In this document: positions 24,685-33,450 of the stretch, piece after piece
Layout: each line of letters begins with the position of its first letter
Position numbering within the stretch: position 1 is the first letter of the stretch
The notes under the pieces: generated by a model
Databases searched by the model: none
What the model saw: the letters and a program-made list of their open reading frames with translations, nothing else
Told to the model about the DNA's origin: nothing
Position numbers and translations under genes: made by a program
Assembly: GCF_023652955.1 (NCBI RefSeq)
Contig: NZ_JAKLOY010000011.1
Coordinates: 119,742 to 183,741 of the forward strand
DNA from: Geomonas sp. Red32
Lineage (GTDB): Bacteria; Desulfobacterota; Desulfuromonadia; Geobacterales; Geobacteraceae
DNA length: 64,000 nt
Direction: 5' to 3'

Positions 24685-27600
24685 TTACATATTCCGCCGG
24701 TACTTGCCGCCCACCTCGTAGAGGGCGCGGGTGATCTGGCCGAGCGATGCCACCTTCACCGTCTCCATCAGCTCCGCGAAGATGTTCCCGCCCGCGACAG
24801 CCACCTCCTGCAGGCGCCGGAGCGCCGCCGGACCGGTCTCATTGTTTCTCTCCTGGAAGGCGCGCAGGTTGACGATCTGCTGCTCCTTCTCCTCCTTGGT
24901 CGCCCGGGCCAGCTCCCCCGGCACCTGGTACCCCTCCTCACCCGCGCGGGGATTGAGGAAGCAGTTGACGCCGATGATCGGGAGCTCGCCGGAATGCTTC
25001 TTGTGCTCATAGAGCATCGACTCGTCCTGGATCTTGGAGCGCTGGTACTGGGTCTCCATGGCACCCAGCACACCGCCTCGCTGGTCGATCCGCTCGAATT
25101 CGGCCAAGACCGCCTCCTCCACCAGGTCGGTCAGCTGCTCGATGATGAAAGAGCCCTGGGTGGGATTTTCGTTCCTGGCCAGCCCGAACTCCCGGCTGAT
25201 GATCATCTGGATCGCCATGGCCCGCCGCACCGACTCCTCGCTCGGCGTCGTCACCGCCTCGTCGTAGGCGTTGGTGTGGAGCGAGTTGCAGTTGTCGTAG
25301 ATGGCAGTCAGTGCCTGCAGCGTGGTTCGGATGTCGTTGAAATCCATCTCCTGCGCATGGAGCGAGCGCCCCGAGGTCTGGATGTGGTACTTAAGCTTCT
25401 GGCTCCGCTCGTTGGCGCCGTACTTTTCCCGCATCACCACCGCCCAGATCCGCCGCGCCACCCGCCCGATCACCGTGTACTCCGGATCGAGCCCGTTGGA
25501 GAAGAAGTAGGAGAGGTTCGGCGCGAAGTCGTCGATATGCATCCCGCGGGAGAGGTAGTACTCCACGTAGGTGAAGCCGTTGGCGAGCGTAAAGGCGAGC
25601 TGGGAGATCGGGTTAGCCCCCGCTTCCGCGATGTGGTAGCCGCTGATGGAGACCGAGTAGTAGTTCTTCACCTTCTTCCCGATAAAGTACTGCTGGATGT
25701 CCCCCATCATCTTCAGGGCGAATTCGGTCGAGAAGATGCAGGTATTCTGCCCCTGGTCCTCCTTGAGGATGTCCGCCTGCACCGTCCCGCGCACGGTCTG
25801 GATGGTGCAGTCCCGGATCCCCTCGTACTCGGCGGCGGAAGGCTCCCGCCCCTCGCGCGCCCGGAAGAGCTCAACCTGCTGGTCGATGGCTGCGTTGAAG
25901 AAGAAGGCGAGCATCATGGGCGCCGGCCCGTTGATGGTGATGGAGACGCTCGTGTTGGGGGCGCAGAGATCGAACCCGGCGTAGAGCTTCTTCATGTCCT
26001 CCACGGTGCAGATGGATACCCCGCTCTCGCCGACCTTGCCGTAGATGTCGGGGGGATAGTCCGGGTCCTCGCCGTAGAGGGTCACGCTGTCGAAGGCGGT
26101 GGAGAGGCGCTTGGCGTCGTCGTCCTTGCAGAGGTAATGGAAGCGGCGGTTGGTCCGCTCCGGGGTCCCCTCCCCGGCGAACTGGCGCTTGGGATCCTCA
26201 TCGGCCCGCTTGAACGGGAAGAGCCCGGCGGTGTACGGGAAGAAGCCGGGAGCGTTCTCCAGCATGCACCAGCGGACGATCTCGCCCCAGTCGGCGAAGT
26301 CGGGGAGGCAGACCTTGGGGATCCTGGTCCCGGAGAGGGTGGTGGTGTAGAGATCGCTCCTGATCTCCTTGTCGCGGACCTTGGTGACCAGCTGGTCCTG
26401 GCGGTAAGTCTCCTTCAGGCAGGGCCAATCCTTGAGGATCTTCCGCGGCTCGTCGAGGAGCTTCTCCTTGTACGCCGCGATGTGGCGGTCGAGGACCGCG
26501 GCGGAAGTTCCCACCACCTCCTTGGCCCCCTCGAGCTGGAAGAGACGCCGCGCCACTTCCGCCTGCTCCTTAGCCTTCCTCCGGTAGCTGCGGGCAGCAT
26601 GGACGATCTCCCCCAGGTAATGGATACGGTCGGGGGGGATGATGGAGGCGTTCTTGCTCCGGGCATCGATAACGGTGAGCGAGGAGGCGAGCTGCAGCCC
26701 CTTCTTCTCATTAATCTTGTCCAGGAGCGCCCGGTAGAGCACGTTGGTGCCGGGGTCGTTGAACTGGGCGGCGATGGTGCCGAAGACCGGGAGCTCCTCG
26801 TCCGGGAGATCGAAGAGATTGCGGTTTCTCTTGTACTGCTTCCGGACGTTTCTCAGGGCGTCCTCCGCCCCTTTCCGCTCGAACTTGTTGAGCGCCACCA
26901 GGTCGGCGAAGTCGAGCATGTCGATCTTCTCGAGCTGGGTGGGCGCCCCGAATTCGCAGGTCATGACGTAGAGGGCGACATCGGCGATCCCGACGATCCC
27001 CGCATCCCCCTGCCCGATTCCCGAGGTCTCCACGATGGCGAGATCGAACCCGGCGGCGCGGACCACGTCGAGGGCGTCATGGATGGCAGCCGAGAGCTCC
27101 GAGCGCGACTCGCGGGTGGCGAGCGAGCGCATGTAGACCCGGTTGGTGTTGATGGCGTTCATCCTGATCCGGTCGCCCAAAAGCGCCCCGCCGGTCCGCT
27201 GCCGGGATGGATCGACCGCCAGGATGGCCACACTCTTTTCCGGGAAATCCAGCAGAAAACGGCGGACCAGCTCGTCGGTGAGCGAGCTCTTCCCGGCCCC
27301 GCCGGTCCCGGTGATCCCCACCACGGGGACCTCGCGCCCGATTCCGCGTATCTGCTCGCGCACGCCGGCATACCCCTGCGACTGCTCGTGGACCGACTGC
27401 TCAGCCAAGGAGATCAGCGTGTTGACCGCCCGGATATCCTGGTCCTTGAGCTTGCCGATCTCCTCCTCGATTACCCGCTCCGGAGAGAAATCGCAGAGCT
27501 CCAGCATGTGGTTGACCATCCCCTGCAGTCCCATCCGGCGGCCGTCCTCGGGAGAGAAGATCTTGGCGACCCCGTACCCCTCGATCTCCCTGATCTCCTC

Positions 27601-27927
27601 CGGGATGATCACCCCTCCCCCGCCGCCGAAGACCCGGATGTGCCCCGATTCCCGCTCCTCCAGGAGGTCGCGGATGTAGCGGAAGAACTCGACGTGCCCC
27701 CCCTGATAGCAACTGACGGCGATCCCCTGGGCATCCTCCTGGATGGCGGCCGTCACGATCTCCTCCACCGAGCGGTTGTGCCCCAGGTGGATCACCTCCG
27801 CGCCGGAGGACTGGAGAATGCGGCGGATGATGTTGGTGGAAGCGTCGTGCCCGTCGAACAGGCTCGTGGCGGTAACGAAGCGGATCTTATGCTTGCTCTC
27901 GTATGGTATGGCGGCAGCCGTGTGCAT
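24685..27927 (-). CDS. icmF: Fused isobutyryl-CoA mutase (IcmF)
   Basis: This is a 1080-residue adenosylcobalamin-dependent mutase with its chaperone in one chain. Residues ~10-140 are the B12-binding domain with the base-off motif (D-G-H in [10 protein letters not shown]) and FGGGGGVI. Residues ~190-500 are a MeaI/G3E GTPase with Walker [29 protein letters not shown] and [14 protein letters not shown]. The rest is the mutase barrel ([40 protein letters not shown]). IcmF converts isobutyryl-CoA to n-butyryl-CoA; some also take pivalyl- or isovaleryl-CoA. The ATG at 27927 has AAGGAG six bases upstream; an ATG six codons earlier is possible. The cobO and butyryl-CoA oxidation genes nearby complete the logic. 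Confidence 0.95.
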   Translation of the reverse strand: MHTAAAIPYESKHKIRFVTATSLFDGHDASTNIIRRILQSSGAEVIHLGHNRSVEEIVTAAIQEDAQGIAVSCYQGGHVEFFRYIRDLLEERESGHIRVFGGGGGVIIPEEIREIEGYGVAKIFSPEDGRRMGLQGMVNHMLELCDFSPERVIEEEIGKLKDQDIRAVNTLISLAEQSVHEQSQGYAGVREQIRGIGREVPVVGITGTGGAGKSSLTDELVRRFLLDFPEKSVAILAVDPSRQRTGGALLGDRIRMNAINTNRVYMRSLATRESRSELSAAIHDALDVVRAAGFDLAIVETSGIGQGDAGIVGIADVALYVMTCEFGAPTQLEKIDMLDFADLVALNKFERKGAEDALRNVRKQYKRNRNLFDLPDEELPVFGTIAAQFNDPGTNVLYRALLDKINEKKGLQLASSLTVIDARSKNASIIPPDRIHYLGEIVHAARSYRRKAKEQAEVARRLFQLEGAKEVVGTSAAVLDRHIAAYKEKLLDEPRKILKDWPCLKETYRQDQLVTKVRDKEIRSDLYTTTLSGTRIPKVCLPDFADWGEIVRWCMLENAPGFFPYTAGLFPFKRADEDPKRQFAGEGTPERTNRRFHYLCKDDDAKRLSTAFDSVTLYGEDPDYPPDIYGKVGESGVSICTVEDMKKLYAGFDLCAPNTSVSITINGPAPMMLAFFFNAAIDQQVELFRAREGREPSAAEYEGIRDCTIQTVRGTVQADILKEDQGQNTCIFSTEFALKMMGDIQQYFIGKKVKNYYSVSISGYHIAEAGANPISQLAFTLANGFTYVEYYLSRGMHIDDFAPNLSYFFSNGLDPEYTVIGRVARRIWAVVMREKYGANERSQKLKYHIQTSGRSLHAQEMDFNDIRTTLQALTAIYDNCNSLHTNAYDEAVTTPSEESVRRAMAIQMIISREFGLARNENPTQGSFIIEQLTDLVEEAVLAEFERIDQRGGVLGAMETQYQRSKIQDESMLYEHKKHSGELPIIGVNCFLNPRAGEEGYQVPGELARATKEEKEQQIVNLRAFQERNNETGPAALRRLQEVAVAGGNIFAELMETVKVASLGQITRALYEVGGKYRRNM

Positions 27928-27985
27928 GATGTTCTCCTTGCTCATGAAGATATGGGCCTTCCGGCCAACGGCACTGCACCCTGCT

Positions 27986-28026
27986 CAAGGCCCCCCCCTT
28001 TGAAAAAGGGGGGACAGGGGGGATTT
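27986..28026. repeat. Intergenic palindrome, type B
   Basis: CCCCCCCCCTTTGAAAAAGGGGGGACAGGGGGG followed by ATTT sits between the DUF6125-like gene and icmF, again in a gap between minus-strand genes of the same cluster. Confidence 0.75.
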
Positions 28027-28043
28027 AGCCGTTATTCGTTCCT

Positions 28044-28592
28044 TTACTTTCCTTCCACCCTGAACTCCCACGCGCACCAGTAGGTTTCCGGATGCGCGTC
28101 CGGCGGGCAGGCGATGCAGGTCGTCTTGATGCGCGGATCGACCGTGCGGGCGAACTCCGAGTACTCGACGATCCCGACGCTCTTGCAGGGAAAGTCGTTG
28201 AGACCCTTCCTCTTTCTGGCCGACTGCACGCGGCAGTCGAGCATCCGGAAGACCACCCTATTCTCGCTCTCTTCGATCGCGTCCTGGAGATTGAGGCGTG
28301 CATAGAGACGGTGCTTGAGGCACTCGACCAGCGCGGGAATCCCCCCGCCCGGCTTCATCCCCAGCCGCTCCATGATCCTCTTCGCCTCGATCACCGTGAA
28401 GTGGCGCCACGCCTCGCGGTCGGCGTCGATGGCCACCTCCATCCCGTGCGTCTTCTCTATGGCCTGGAACCAGAGACCGTCGTGGGCGAGCCAGTTCTTC
28501 GCGTCATCCACGATGATCCTGATCAGTTCCTCCTTGCTAAGGTCGTTAAGGAGCCGAAGCCCCACGTCCCCGATCACTGCGTTTGCTTCCAT
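28044..28592 (-). CDS. Conserved cytosolic protein, probably DUF6125 family
   Basis: The protein is 182 residues from the ATG at 28592 (CAACGGGAGGTACCCGCTT). It starts MEANAVIGDVGLRLLNDL and contains KNWLAHDGLWFQAIEKTHG, DREAWRHFTVIEAKRIMERL and a Cys-bearing C-terminal half (MLDCRVQSARKRKGL, CIACPPDAHP, YWCAWEF). I associate this pattern with DUF6125 proteins found next to acyl-CoA genes in deltaproteobacteria. The function is not known; the four conserved-looking cysteines and the WCAWEF end suggest metal or small-molecule binding. It lies upstream of icmF on the same strand. Confidence 0.7.
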   Translation of the reverse strand: MEANAVIGDVGLRLLNDLSKEELIRIIVDDAKNWLAHDGLWFQAIEKTHGMEVAIDADREAWRHFTVIEAKRIMERLGMKPGGGIPALVECLKHRLYARLNLQDAIEESENRVVFRMLDCRVQSARKRKGLNDFPCKSVGIVEYSEFARTVDPRIKTTCIACPPDAHPETYWCAWEFRVEGK

Positions 28593-28685
28593 AAGCGGGT
28601 ACCTCCCGTTGAAGTGAAAGAGTTTCCGGCCCCGCGGCGTCCCACGGAGCCGGAAAAGAAGTGACATGACATGGCAGTATTTGCC

Positions 28686-28898
28686 TGGAGACACGGAGGA
28701 GAATCGGAGAAGACCTTTTTAGCCACGGAGACACGGAGAAAATCTGAGAACGGCACAATCATTAAAGTTAAGGCAAAAGCTTTTAGTCTTGAAATTTACC
28801 CCAAAAGTTTTTGAGGTTCTCTCAGATGTTCTCCGTGTCTCCGTGGCTAGATGCAAGATTTTAGGTTCTCTCAGATTCTCTCCGTGTCTCCGTGGCTA
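28686..28898. repeat. Four copies of a GCCACGGAGACACGGAGAA-type repeat, two per orientation
   Basis: Direct copies lie at ~28686-28712 and 28721-28751, inverted copies (ending TCTCCGTGTCTCCGTGGCT) at ~28815-28848 and 28865-28897. The inner pair could form a long stem around an AT-rich loop (28752-28814). They fill the gap between the DUF6125-like gene and the acetate symporter gene. Confidence 0.85.
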
Positions 28899-28903
28899 AG
28901 AAG

Positions 28904-30919
28904 TCAGTGGTCCGACGCCCCCGAGATCCCGAGTCCGGTGATCTGCCGTACCTCTATCTCGTCGAACATATCCTCCGCCCGGCGGTTCCTGAACGCGAGC
29001 GCCCCGAACACGGCGGCGAAGAGCCCCAGCGGCAGCGAAACGATAGCCGGATTCTTGAGCGGGAAGAGCGGCGCCTTGAGCCCCACCATCGAGGTCCCGC
29101 CGTCGTTCTTCTTGAACTCGCCCCGAGCCTTATCCAGCGCCGCCAGGTCCTTCTCGGCCAGCGCCGCCCCTGCGGCCTGCTTCTTCTCCAGCGCCACGAT
29201 CACCTTCTTCGCGTCGTCGGCGATCTTCTGCGGATAGGTCATGTTGGGCGAAACCAGCACGAGGCTGATGGCGCTCACGGTGCCGACCACGATGGCGCCC
29301 ACGATACCGGCGGTGTTGAACCGTTTCCAGAAGAGCGAGAGCATGATGGCCGGGAAGTTCCCCGAGGCGGCCACCGCGAAGGCCAGCGCCACCAGCGCCA
29401 CCACATTCTCCTTCTCGGCGGCAAGCCCCAGGCAGATGGCGACCACCCCGACGCAGAGCGAAGTGATCTTGGCGCAGCGGACCTGGGTCTCCTGGTCGGC
29501 CTGGCCTTTTTTGATGATGTTCACGTAGACGTCGTGGGCGATGGCGGCCGAGGCGGCGAGCACCAGGCCGGAAACCACCGCGAGGATGGTGGCAAAGGCC
29601 ACCGCGCAGATGAAGGCAAGGAAGAGGTCGCCGCCGATGGAGCCCGCACCGCCCCCCATCTTCTGGGCCAAAAGCAGGGTCGCCATGTTCCCACCCTTGT
29701 CGACCGAGCTGATCAACTGCGGGGTGAGGTAGAGCGCCGCGCCGAAGCCGATCAGGTTGATCAGGAAGAAGAAGGTCGAGTTGATGAAGAGGGCGATGAC
29801 GATGGATTTACGCGCCTGCTGCGCGTTGGGAACAGTGAAGAAGCGCATGAGGATGTGCGGAAGCCCGGCGGCGCCCAGCGCCCAGGCGATCCCGAGCGAG
29901 ATCTGGTCGAGCGGGTTCTTGAGGAAGAGCCCCGGCTCCATGAAGCGCTGCCCGTAGTCGAAGCCCGGCTTGGGGATGGCGTCCTTCAGGACGTTCATCC
30001 TCACGTGCTCCTGGATGAACTGGCTGCTGGTCACCGAGTCGAAGAAGCTGAACGGGTTCATCCCCGCTTTGGCCATGACCAGCACGGCGAGGAGCACGGT
30101 GCCGGACATCAACAGCCCTGCCTTGATGATCTGCACCCAGGTGGTGGCCTTCATCCCGCCGAAGACTACGTATCCCACCATGAGGACGCCGACCCCGACC
30201 ACCGAGACACGGTAGGGAATGTCCAAAAGGACCTGCATGAGCTTCCCGGCGCCGACCATCTGGGCGATCAGGTAGAAGAGCGAGACGGTCACCGTCGAGA
30301 GGGCCGCCACCGCGCGCACCGTGCGGGGAGCGGCCCTGAAGGAGAGGATGTCCCCCAGCGTGTAGCGGCCGGCATTTCTGCACGGCTCGGCAACCACCAA
30401 AAGGATGGCGATGAATGAGAACATGGGCCCGACCGCGTACATGAAGCCGTCGATCCCGTAGAGCGAGATGAGGCCCGACATGCCGAGGAAGGAGGCGGCC
30501 GACATGTAGTCGCCGGCGATGGCCCATCCGTTCTGAAGCCCCGTGATCCCCCCCCCCGCCGCGTAGAAGTCGGCGGCCGAGGTGGTCTGCTTGGCGGCCC
30601 AGACCACCACGCAGATGGTCACCCCGATGATGGCGAGGAACATGGTGAGGGTGATGGCGCGGTTGGGCTTCACCTTCGTCGCGGCCGGAGCCCCTTTGGC
30701 GGCGGGAGCGACGGCGGCGCCAGGGACCATCGCCTTCGCGGTGATGGCAGCGGCGGACGGCTGTACGGCCTGGCTCGCCTGGGCGGCGGGAGCGGCGGAC
30801 TGGGCGGCGGGAGCCGGCACGGCGGGAGTGGCAGCTCCCAGCTTATCGGGGCCGGCGGCGAAGGTGGCGGTGGCAGCCGCCAGAAGTAACGAGATTGCTA
30901 ACAGACTCATTTTCATCAT
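28904..30919 (-). CDS. Sodium/solute symporter, cation-acetate (ActP) type
   Basis: This 671-residue SSS-family permease has the core LTMFLAIIGVTICVVVWAAK, GLQNGWAIAGDYMSAASFLG and about 13 membrane helices. GGAGGGGATC precedes the ATG. After a cleavable-looking N-terminal helix there is an Ala/Pro-rich stretch (~25-85) not found in the standard 550-residue ActP. Near residues 560-620 a charged, coiled-coil-like insert (VIVALEKKQAAGAALAEKDL) separates two late helices. It is preceded by a DUF485 gene only 10 bases away, as is usual for acetate permeases. It likely imports acetate or a similar short carboxylate for the flanking CoA-transferase. Confidence 0.9.
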   Translation of the reverse strand: MMKMSLLAISLLLAAATATFAAGPDKLGAATPAVPAPAAQSAAPAAQASQAVQPSAAAITAKAMVPGAAVAPAAKGAPAATKVKPNRAITLTMFLAIIGVTICVVVWAAKQTTSAADFYAAGGGITGLQNGWAIAGDYMSAASFLGMSGLISLYGIDGFMYAVGPMFSFIAILLVVAEPCRNAGRYTLGDILSFRAAPRTVRAVAALSTVTVSLFYLIAQMVGAGKLMQVLLDIPYRVSVVGVGVLMVGYVVFGGMKATTWVQIIKAGLLMSGTVLLAVLVMAKAGMNPFSFFDSVTSSQFIQEHVRMNVLKDAIPKPGFDYGQRFMEPGLFLKNPLDQISLGIAWALGAAGLPHILMRFFTVPNAQQARKSIVIALFINSTFFFLINLIGFGAALYLTPQLISSVDKGGNMATLLLAQKMGGGAGSIGGDLFLAFICAVAFATILAVVSGLVLAASAAIAHDVYVNIIKKGQADQETQVRCAKITSLCVGVVAICLGLAAEKENVVALVALAFAVAASGNFPAIMLSLFWKRFNTAGIVGAIVVGTVSAISLVLVSPNMTYPQKIADDAKKVIVALEKKQAAGAALAEKDLAALDKARGEFKKNDGGTSMVGLKAPLFPLKNPAIVSLPLGLFAAVFGALAFRNRRAEDMFDEIEVRQITGLGISGASDH

Positions 30920-30929
30920 GATCCCCTCC

Positions 30930-31235
30930 TTACGAGACGGCCTTGACCAGTTCGCTGGTCAGGCGGTCGAACTCATTGGCCACGCGGGTGTAATAGAGTG
31001 CCACGAAGATGGCCACCACGAACTGGGAGAGGATGAAGAGGTAGCCGAAGTTGATGGCTCCGATCACCCTGAGCCTGAAGAGATCAGGCGCATAGCCGGA
31101 AAGGATCGGCAATAGGAAGTAGTAGATGGTGGAGGCAATCCACCAGCCGAAGAGGAAATTCCTCTTCCTGTTCTTCAGTTCGAGATACTTGGGATGCTGC
31201 GCGACTTCGCTCCAATTGATTGTTGCACTAGCCAT
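30930..31235 (-). CDS. DUF485 small membrane protein, symporter partner
   Basis: This 101-residue protein has two membrane helices (~28-50 and ~60-85), the typical DUF485 layout (HPKYLELKNRKRNFLFGWW at the start, NEFDRLTSELVKAV at the end). DUF485 proteins are encoded just upstream of ActP-type symporters in many bacteria and are presumed accessory subunits. AAAGGAGGAACGCAC precedes the ATG. Confidence 0.9.
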   Translation of the reverse strand: MASATINWSEVAQHPKYLELKNRKRNFLFGWWIASTIYYFLLPILSGYAPDLFRLRVIGAINFGYLFILSQFVVAIFVALYYTRVANEFDRLTSELVKAVS

Positions 31236-31271
31236 TGTGCGTTCCTCCTTTTTGTAAAGGGTCCCCTATCG

Positions 31272-31311
31272 CAGTTTCTTGCAGTAACTAAAAAATCAGT
31301 TTCTTGCAGTA
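31272..31311 (-). promoter_or_regulatory. Paired direct repeats upstream of the symporter operon
   Basis: The 15-base sequence CAGTTTCTTGCAGTA occurs exactly at 31272-31286 and again at 31297-31311, a 25-base period (about 2.4 helical turns). The pair lies 37-76 bases upstream of the DUF485 start codon, the right place for regulator binding sites. No regulator was identified. Confidence 0.5.
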
Positions 31312-31388
31312 CCTGAAAGATGTTGATTGATCCGCGCCAATCCGCTCAATCCACGTCATCCGCGTTCTATTAGGTCTGCTTTTCAGAT

Positions 31389-32948
31389 TCAATCCCAGTT
31401 CTGGATCTTCATGGTCCCGTGCTCGGCCAGGTGCTGCTGCATCTTGAACACCTTGAAAAGCATGTGCGGCTCGTGGCCGATGTTCCTTTCACAGCACTCG
31501 CGGCGGGAGCGCTCGAAGTATTCCTGCATGATCGGGCGGTAGTCGGGATGGACGCACTTGGTGATGATCTCCTTGGCCCGCTCGCGGGGGGAGAGGCCGC
31601 GCAGGTCGGCCAGCCCCTGCTCGGTGACCAGGATGTCCAGGTCGTGCTCGGTATGGTCGACGTGGGTGGCGAACGGGACGATGCAGGAGATCCCGGTCGG
31701 ATCCGTCTTGGAGGGCCGGGTGGAGGGGCTGTGCATGATGGAGAGGTAGGAGTTGCGGAGGAAATCCCCCGAGCCGCCGATGCCGTTGATCATCCGGCTC
31801 CCGTTGACCAAGGTCGAGTTGGCGTGGCCGTAGATGTCGAACTCGGCGGGGGTGTTCATGGCGATGACGCCCAGCCGGCGGACCGGTTCGGGGTGGTTCG
31901 AATACTGGATCGGGCGGAGCACCACGCGGCTCGTGTAGCGCTCCCAGTCGGCGTAGAGGCGCTTGAAACCGGGCTCGGAAAGCGACAGCGAGGTGGCGGA
32001 GGCGAAGTTCAGTTTGCCGGAGTCGAAGAAGTCGAGCATGGTGTCCTGGAGCACCTCGGTCCAGACGTTGACGCCCGAGAACGGCCCCTGGGCGAGCCCT
32101 CCTACCACCGCGTTGGCGATGTTGCCGACGCCCGACTGCAGCGGGAGGAGGTTTTTCGGGAGCCTCCCCGCCTTCACCTCGGCCTGGAAGAAGTCGAGGA
32201 TGTGGGCGGCGATCCGCTCGGAGAGCTCGTCCGGGGGAGCCAGCGGACGGCCGCGGTCCGGCATGTTGGACTCGACGATGGCCACGATCTTGTCGGGATC
32301 GCAGGGGACGGTGAGCGAGCCGACCCGGTCGTCGACCCGGGTGACCAGGTACGGCTTCTTGTTGGGCGGGAGCTCGGTCATCACGATGTCGTGGAGCCCC
32401 TCGAAGGAAGGGATGGCCGTGTTGATCTCGATGATGAGCTTGTCCGAGTTCTGGATCACCTCCGGCGCCACGCCGACCGATCCGCAGAGGATGATGGAGC
32501 CGTCCTCGGCGATCCCGGAAGCCTCGATGAGCCCGAGGTCGAAGCCACCTCCCCTCTCCTTGGTGTAGAAGCCGTAGACGAGATCCTGGGCGTAGAGCGA
32601 GAGGTGCTTGTCCCCCATCCTGACCGAGCCGTCGTTGACCTTCTTCTGGACCACCTTCCCGGTCTGGTAGGGCCAGCGCTTGTCGGTCATCCCGAGCTCC
32701 GCCCAGCGGTCCTCAACCTCCGCCCCGATGGAGGCGCCGATGAAGAGGTTGAAGCGCATCTTCCCCTGCAGCTTGTTCTGCTCCACGTAATCGGCCAAGG
32801 CCAGCGGCACCACCTTGGGGTACCCGACCGGCGTGAAGCCCGACCACCCGAGATCCATCCCGTCCTTGAAAAAGGGAATGGTGTCCTCCGGCCTCATGAT
32901 CCTGGCGTGCAGGCTCTTCCTCCTGATCCTCGATTGCAGCTCCGACAT
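31389..32948 (-). CDS. Acetyl-CoA hydrolase/transferase (succinyl-CoA:acetate CoA-transferase type)
   Basis: The protein is 519 residues from the ATG at 32948 (CGGAGGTTTGTC). It belongs to the class I single-chain acetyl-CoA hydrolase/transferase family. The likely catalytic Glu is in VWTEVLQDTMLDF; other features are LLPLQSGVGNIANAVVGGL and the C-terminal GIGGSGDFLRNSYLSIMHS. In Geobacter such enzymes activate acetate with succinyl-CoA while running the oxidative citric acid cycle. It is flanked by the acetate symporter pair, and its promoter region carries the same operator as the thiolase operon, which ties acetate activation to acyl-CoA breakdown. Confidence 0.92.
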   Translation of the reverse strand: MSELQSRIRRKSLHARIMRPEDTIPFFKDGMDLGWSGFTPVGYPKVVPLALADYVEQNKLQGKMRFNLFIGASIGAEVEDRWAELGMTDKRWPYQTGKVVQKKVNDGSVRMGDKHLSLYAQDLVYGFYTKERGGGFDLGLIEASGIAEDGSIILCGSVGVAPEVIQNSDKLIIEINTAIPSFEGLHDIVMTELPPNKKPYLVTRVDDRVGSLTVPCDPDKIVAIVESNMPDRGRPLAPPDELSERIAAHILDFFQAEVKAGRLPKNLLPLQSGVGNIANAVVGGLAQGPFSGVNVWTEVLQDTMLDFFDSGKLNFASATSLSLSEPGFKRLYADWERYTSRVVLRPIQYSNHPEPVRRLGVIAMNTPAEFDIYGHANSTLVNGSRMINGIGGSGDFLRNSYLSIMHSPSTRPSKTDPTGISCIVPFATHVDHTEHDLDILVTEQGLADLRGLSPRERAKEIITKCVHPDYRPIMQEYFERSRRECCERNIGHEPHMLFKVFKMQQHLAEHGTMKIQNWD

Positions 32949-33143
32949 GACAAACCTCCGTTCTATAATTTCGCCGTCATACAATCCAACCGCCCGAGTG
33001 CAGCCGGCTAAAAGGCCAAAAGATTAGAGATCACAATGAGATTCAAGAGAACCAGGCACACCCTTGCCAGCCATACCGCCCGTTTTTTCGATAAAAAGCG
33101 TGCTAGAACCGGCATTAACCACCTTTTACCTTAACTGCGGCAT

Positions 33144-33172
33144 ACGATATCGTCAGTTTACGTACATGTCAA
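33144..33172 (-). promoter_or_regulatory. Promoter with overlapping operator for the acetyl-CoA transferase gene
   Basis: On the minus strand: TTGACA (33167-33172), 17 bases, TATCGT (33144-33149). On the plus strand TTTACGT-AC-ATGTCAA (33157-33172) is an imperfect palindrome covering the -35 box. Upstream, TAGAACATATTTTTAT (from 33181) matches TAGAACAGATTTTTAT at the thiolase promoter. The predicted leader is ~190 bases. Confidence 0.7.
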
Positions 33173-33270
33173 CAAAAAATAGAACATATTTTTATCGATC
33201 TCAAACAATCCGAAACTAATCCTCCCCTTAAGGATACGATCGGCCCCTCCCAGCCACAGTGCGGGCACGA

Positions 33271-33306
33271 AAAAGGGGACCGGCCTCTCTGTGCCAGTCC
33301 CCTTTG
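33271..33306. terminator. Hairpin of the AAAGGGGACTGGC family (type C)
   Basis: AAAAGGGGACCGGC ... GCCAGTCCCCTTT pairs over about 13 bases with one mismatch. It has A-runs on one side and T-runs on the other, so it could terminate transcripts from either strand. Near-identical hairpins occur at 56530-56569 and 61385-61421. Confidence 0.6.
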
Positions 33307-33450
33307 TGGGACGTCGATCCGGTTATGTATCTGCCGTTCCCCGTCGTTGCCGCTCCCTGCCAGCGAGCGCGTTATGAGGTACCGGCTCCCCTTTTTGTGC
33401 CGGCTTTGGCGGCTAACGGCTCCCGGTTTCCACTTGAAGTTTCTGTGCGG

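Larger units (their letters stand above)
32949..33450. other. Spacer between acetyl-CoA transferase and second chemoreceptor genes
   Basis: This 502-base gap holds the promoter/operator at 33144-33172 and the hairpin at 33271-33306. The left ~190 bases are the predicted transferase leader, AT-rich without a recognised structure. No gene is supported. Confidence 0.5.

Noticed and set aside
24994..28083. 1029-codon plus-strand frame antisense to icmF
   Set aside because: It mirrors a fully recognisable 1080-residue mutase on the other strand; the translation has no motif and typical antisense composition.
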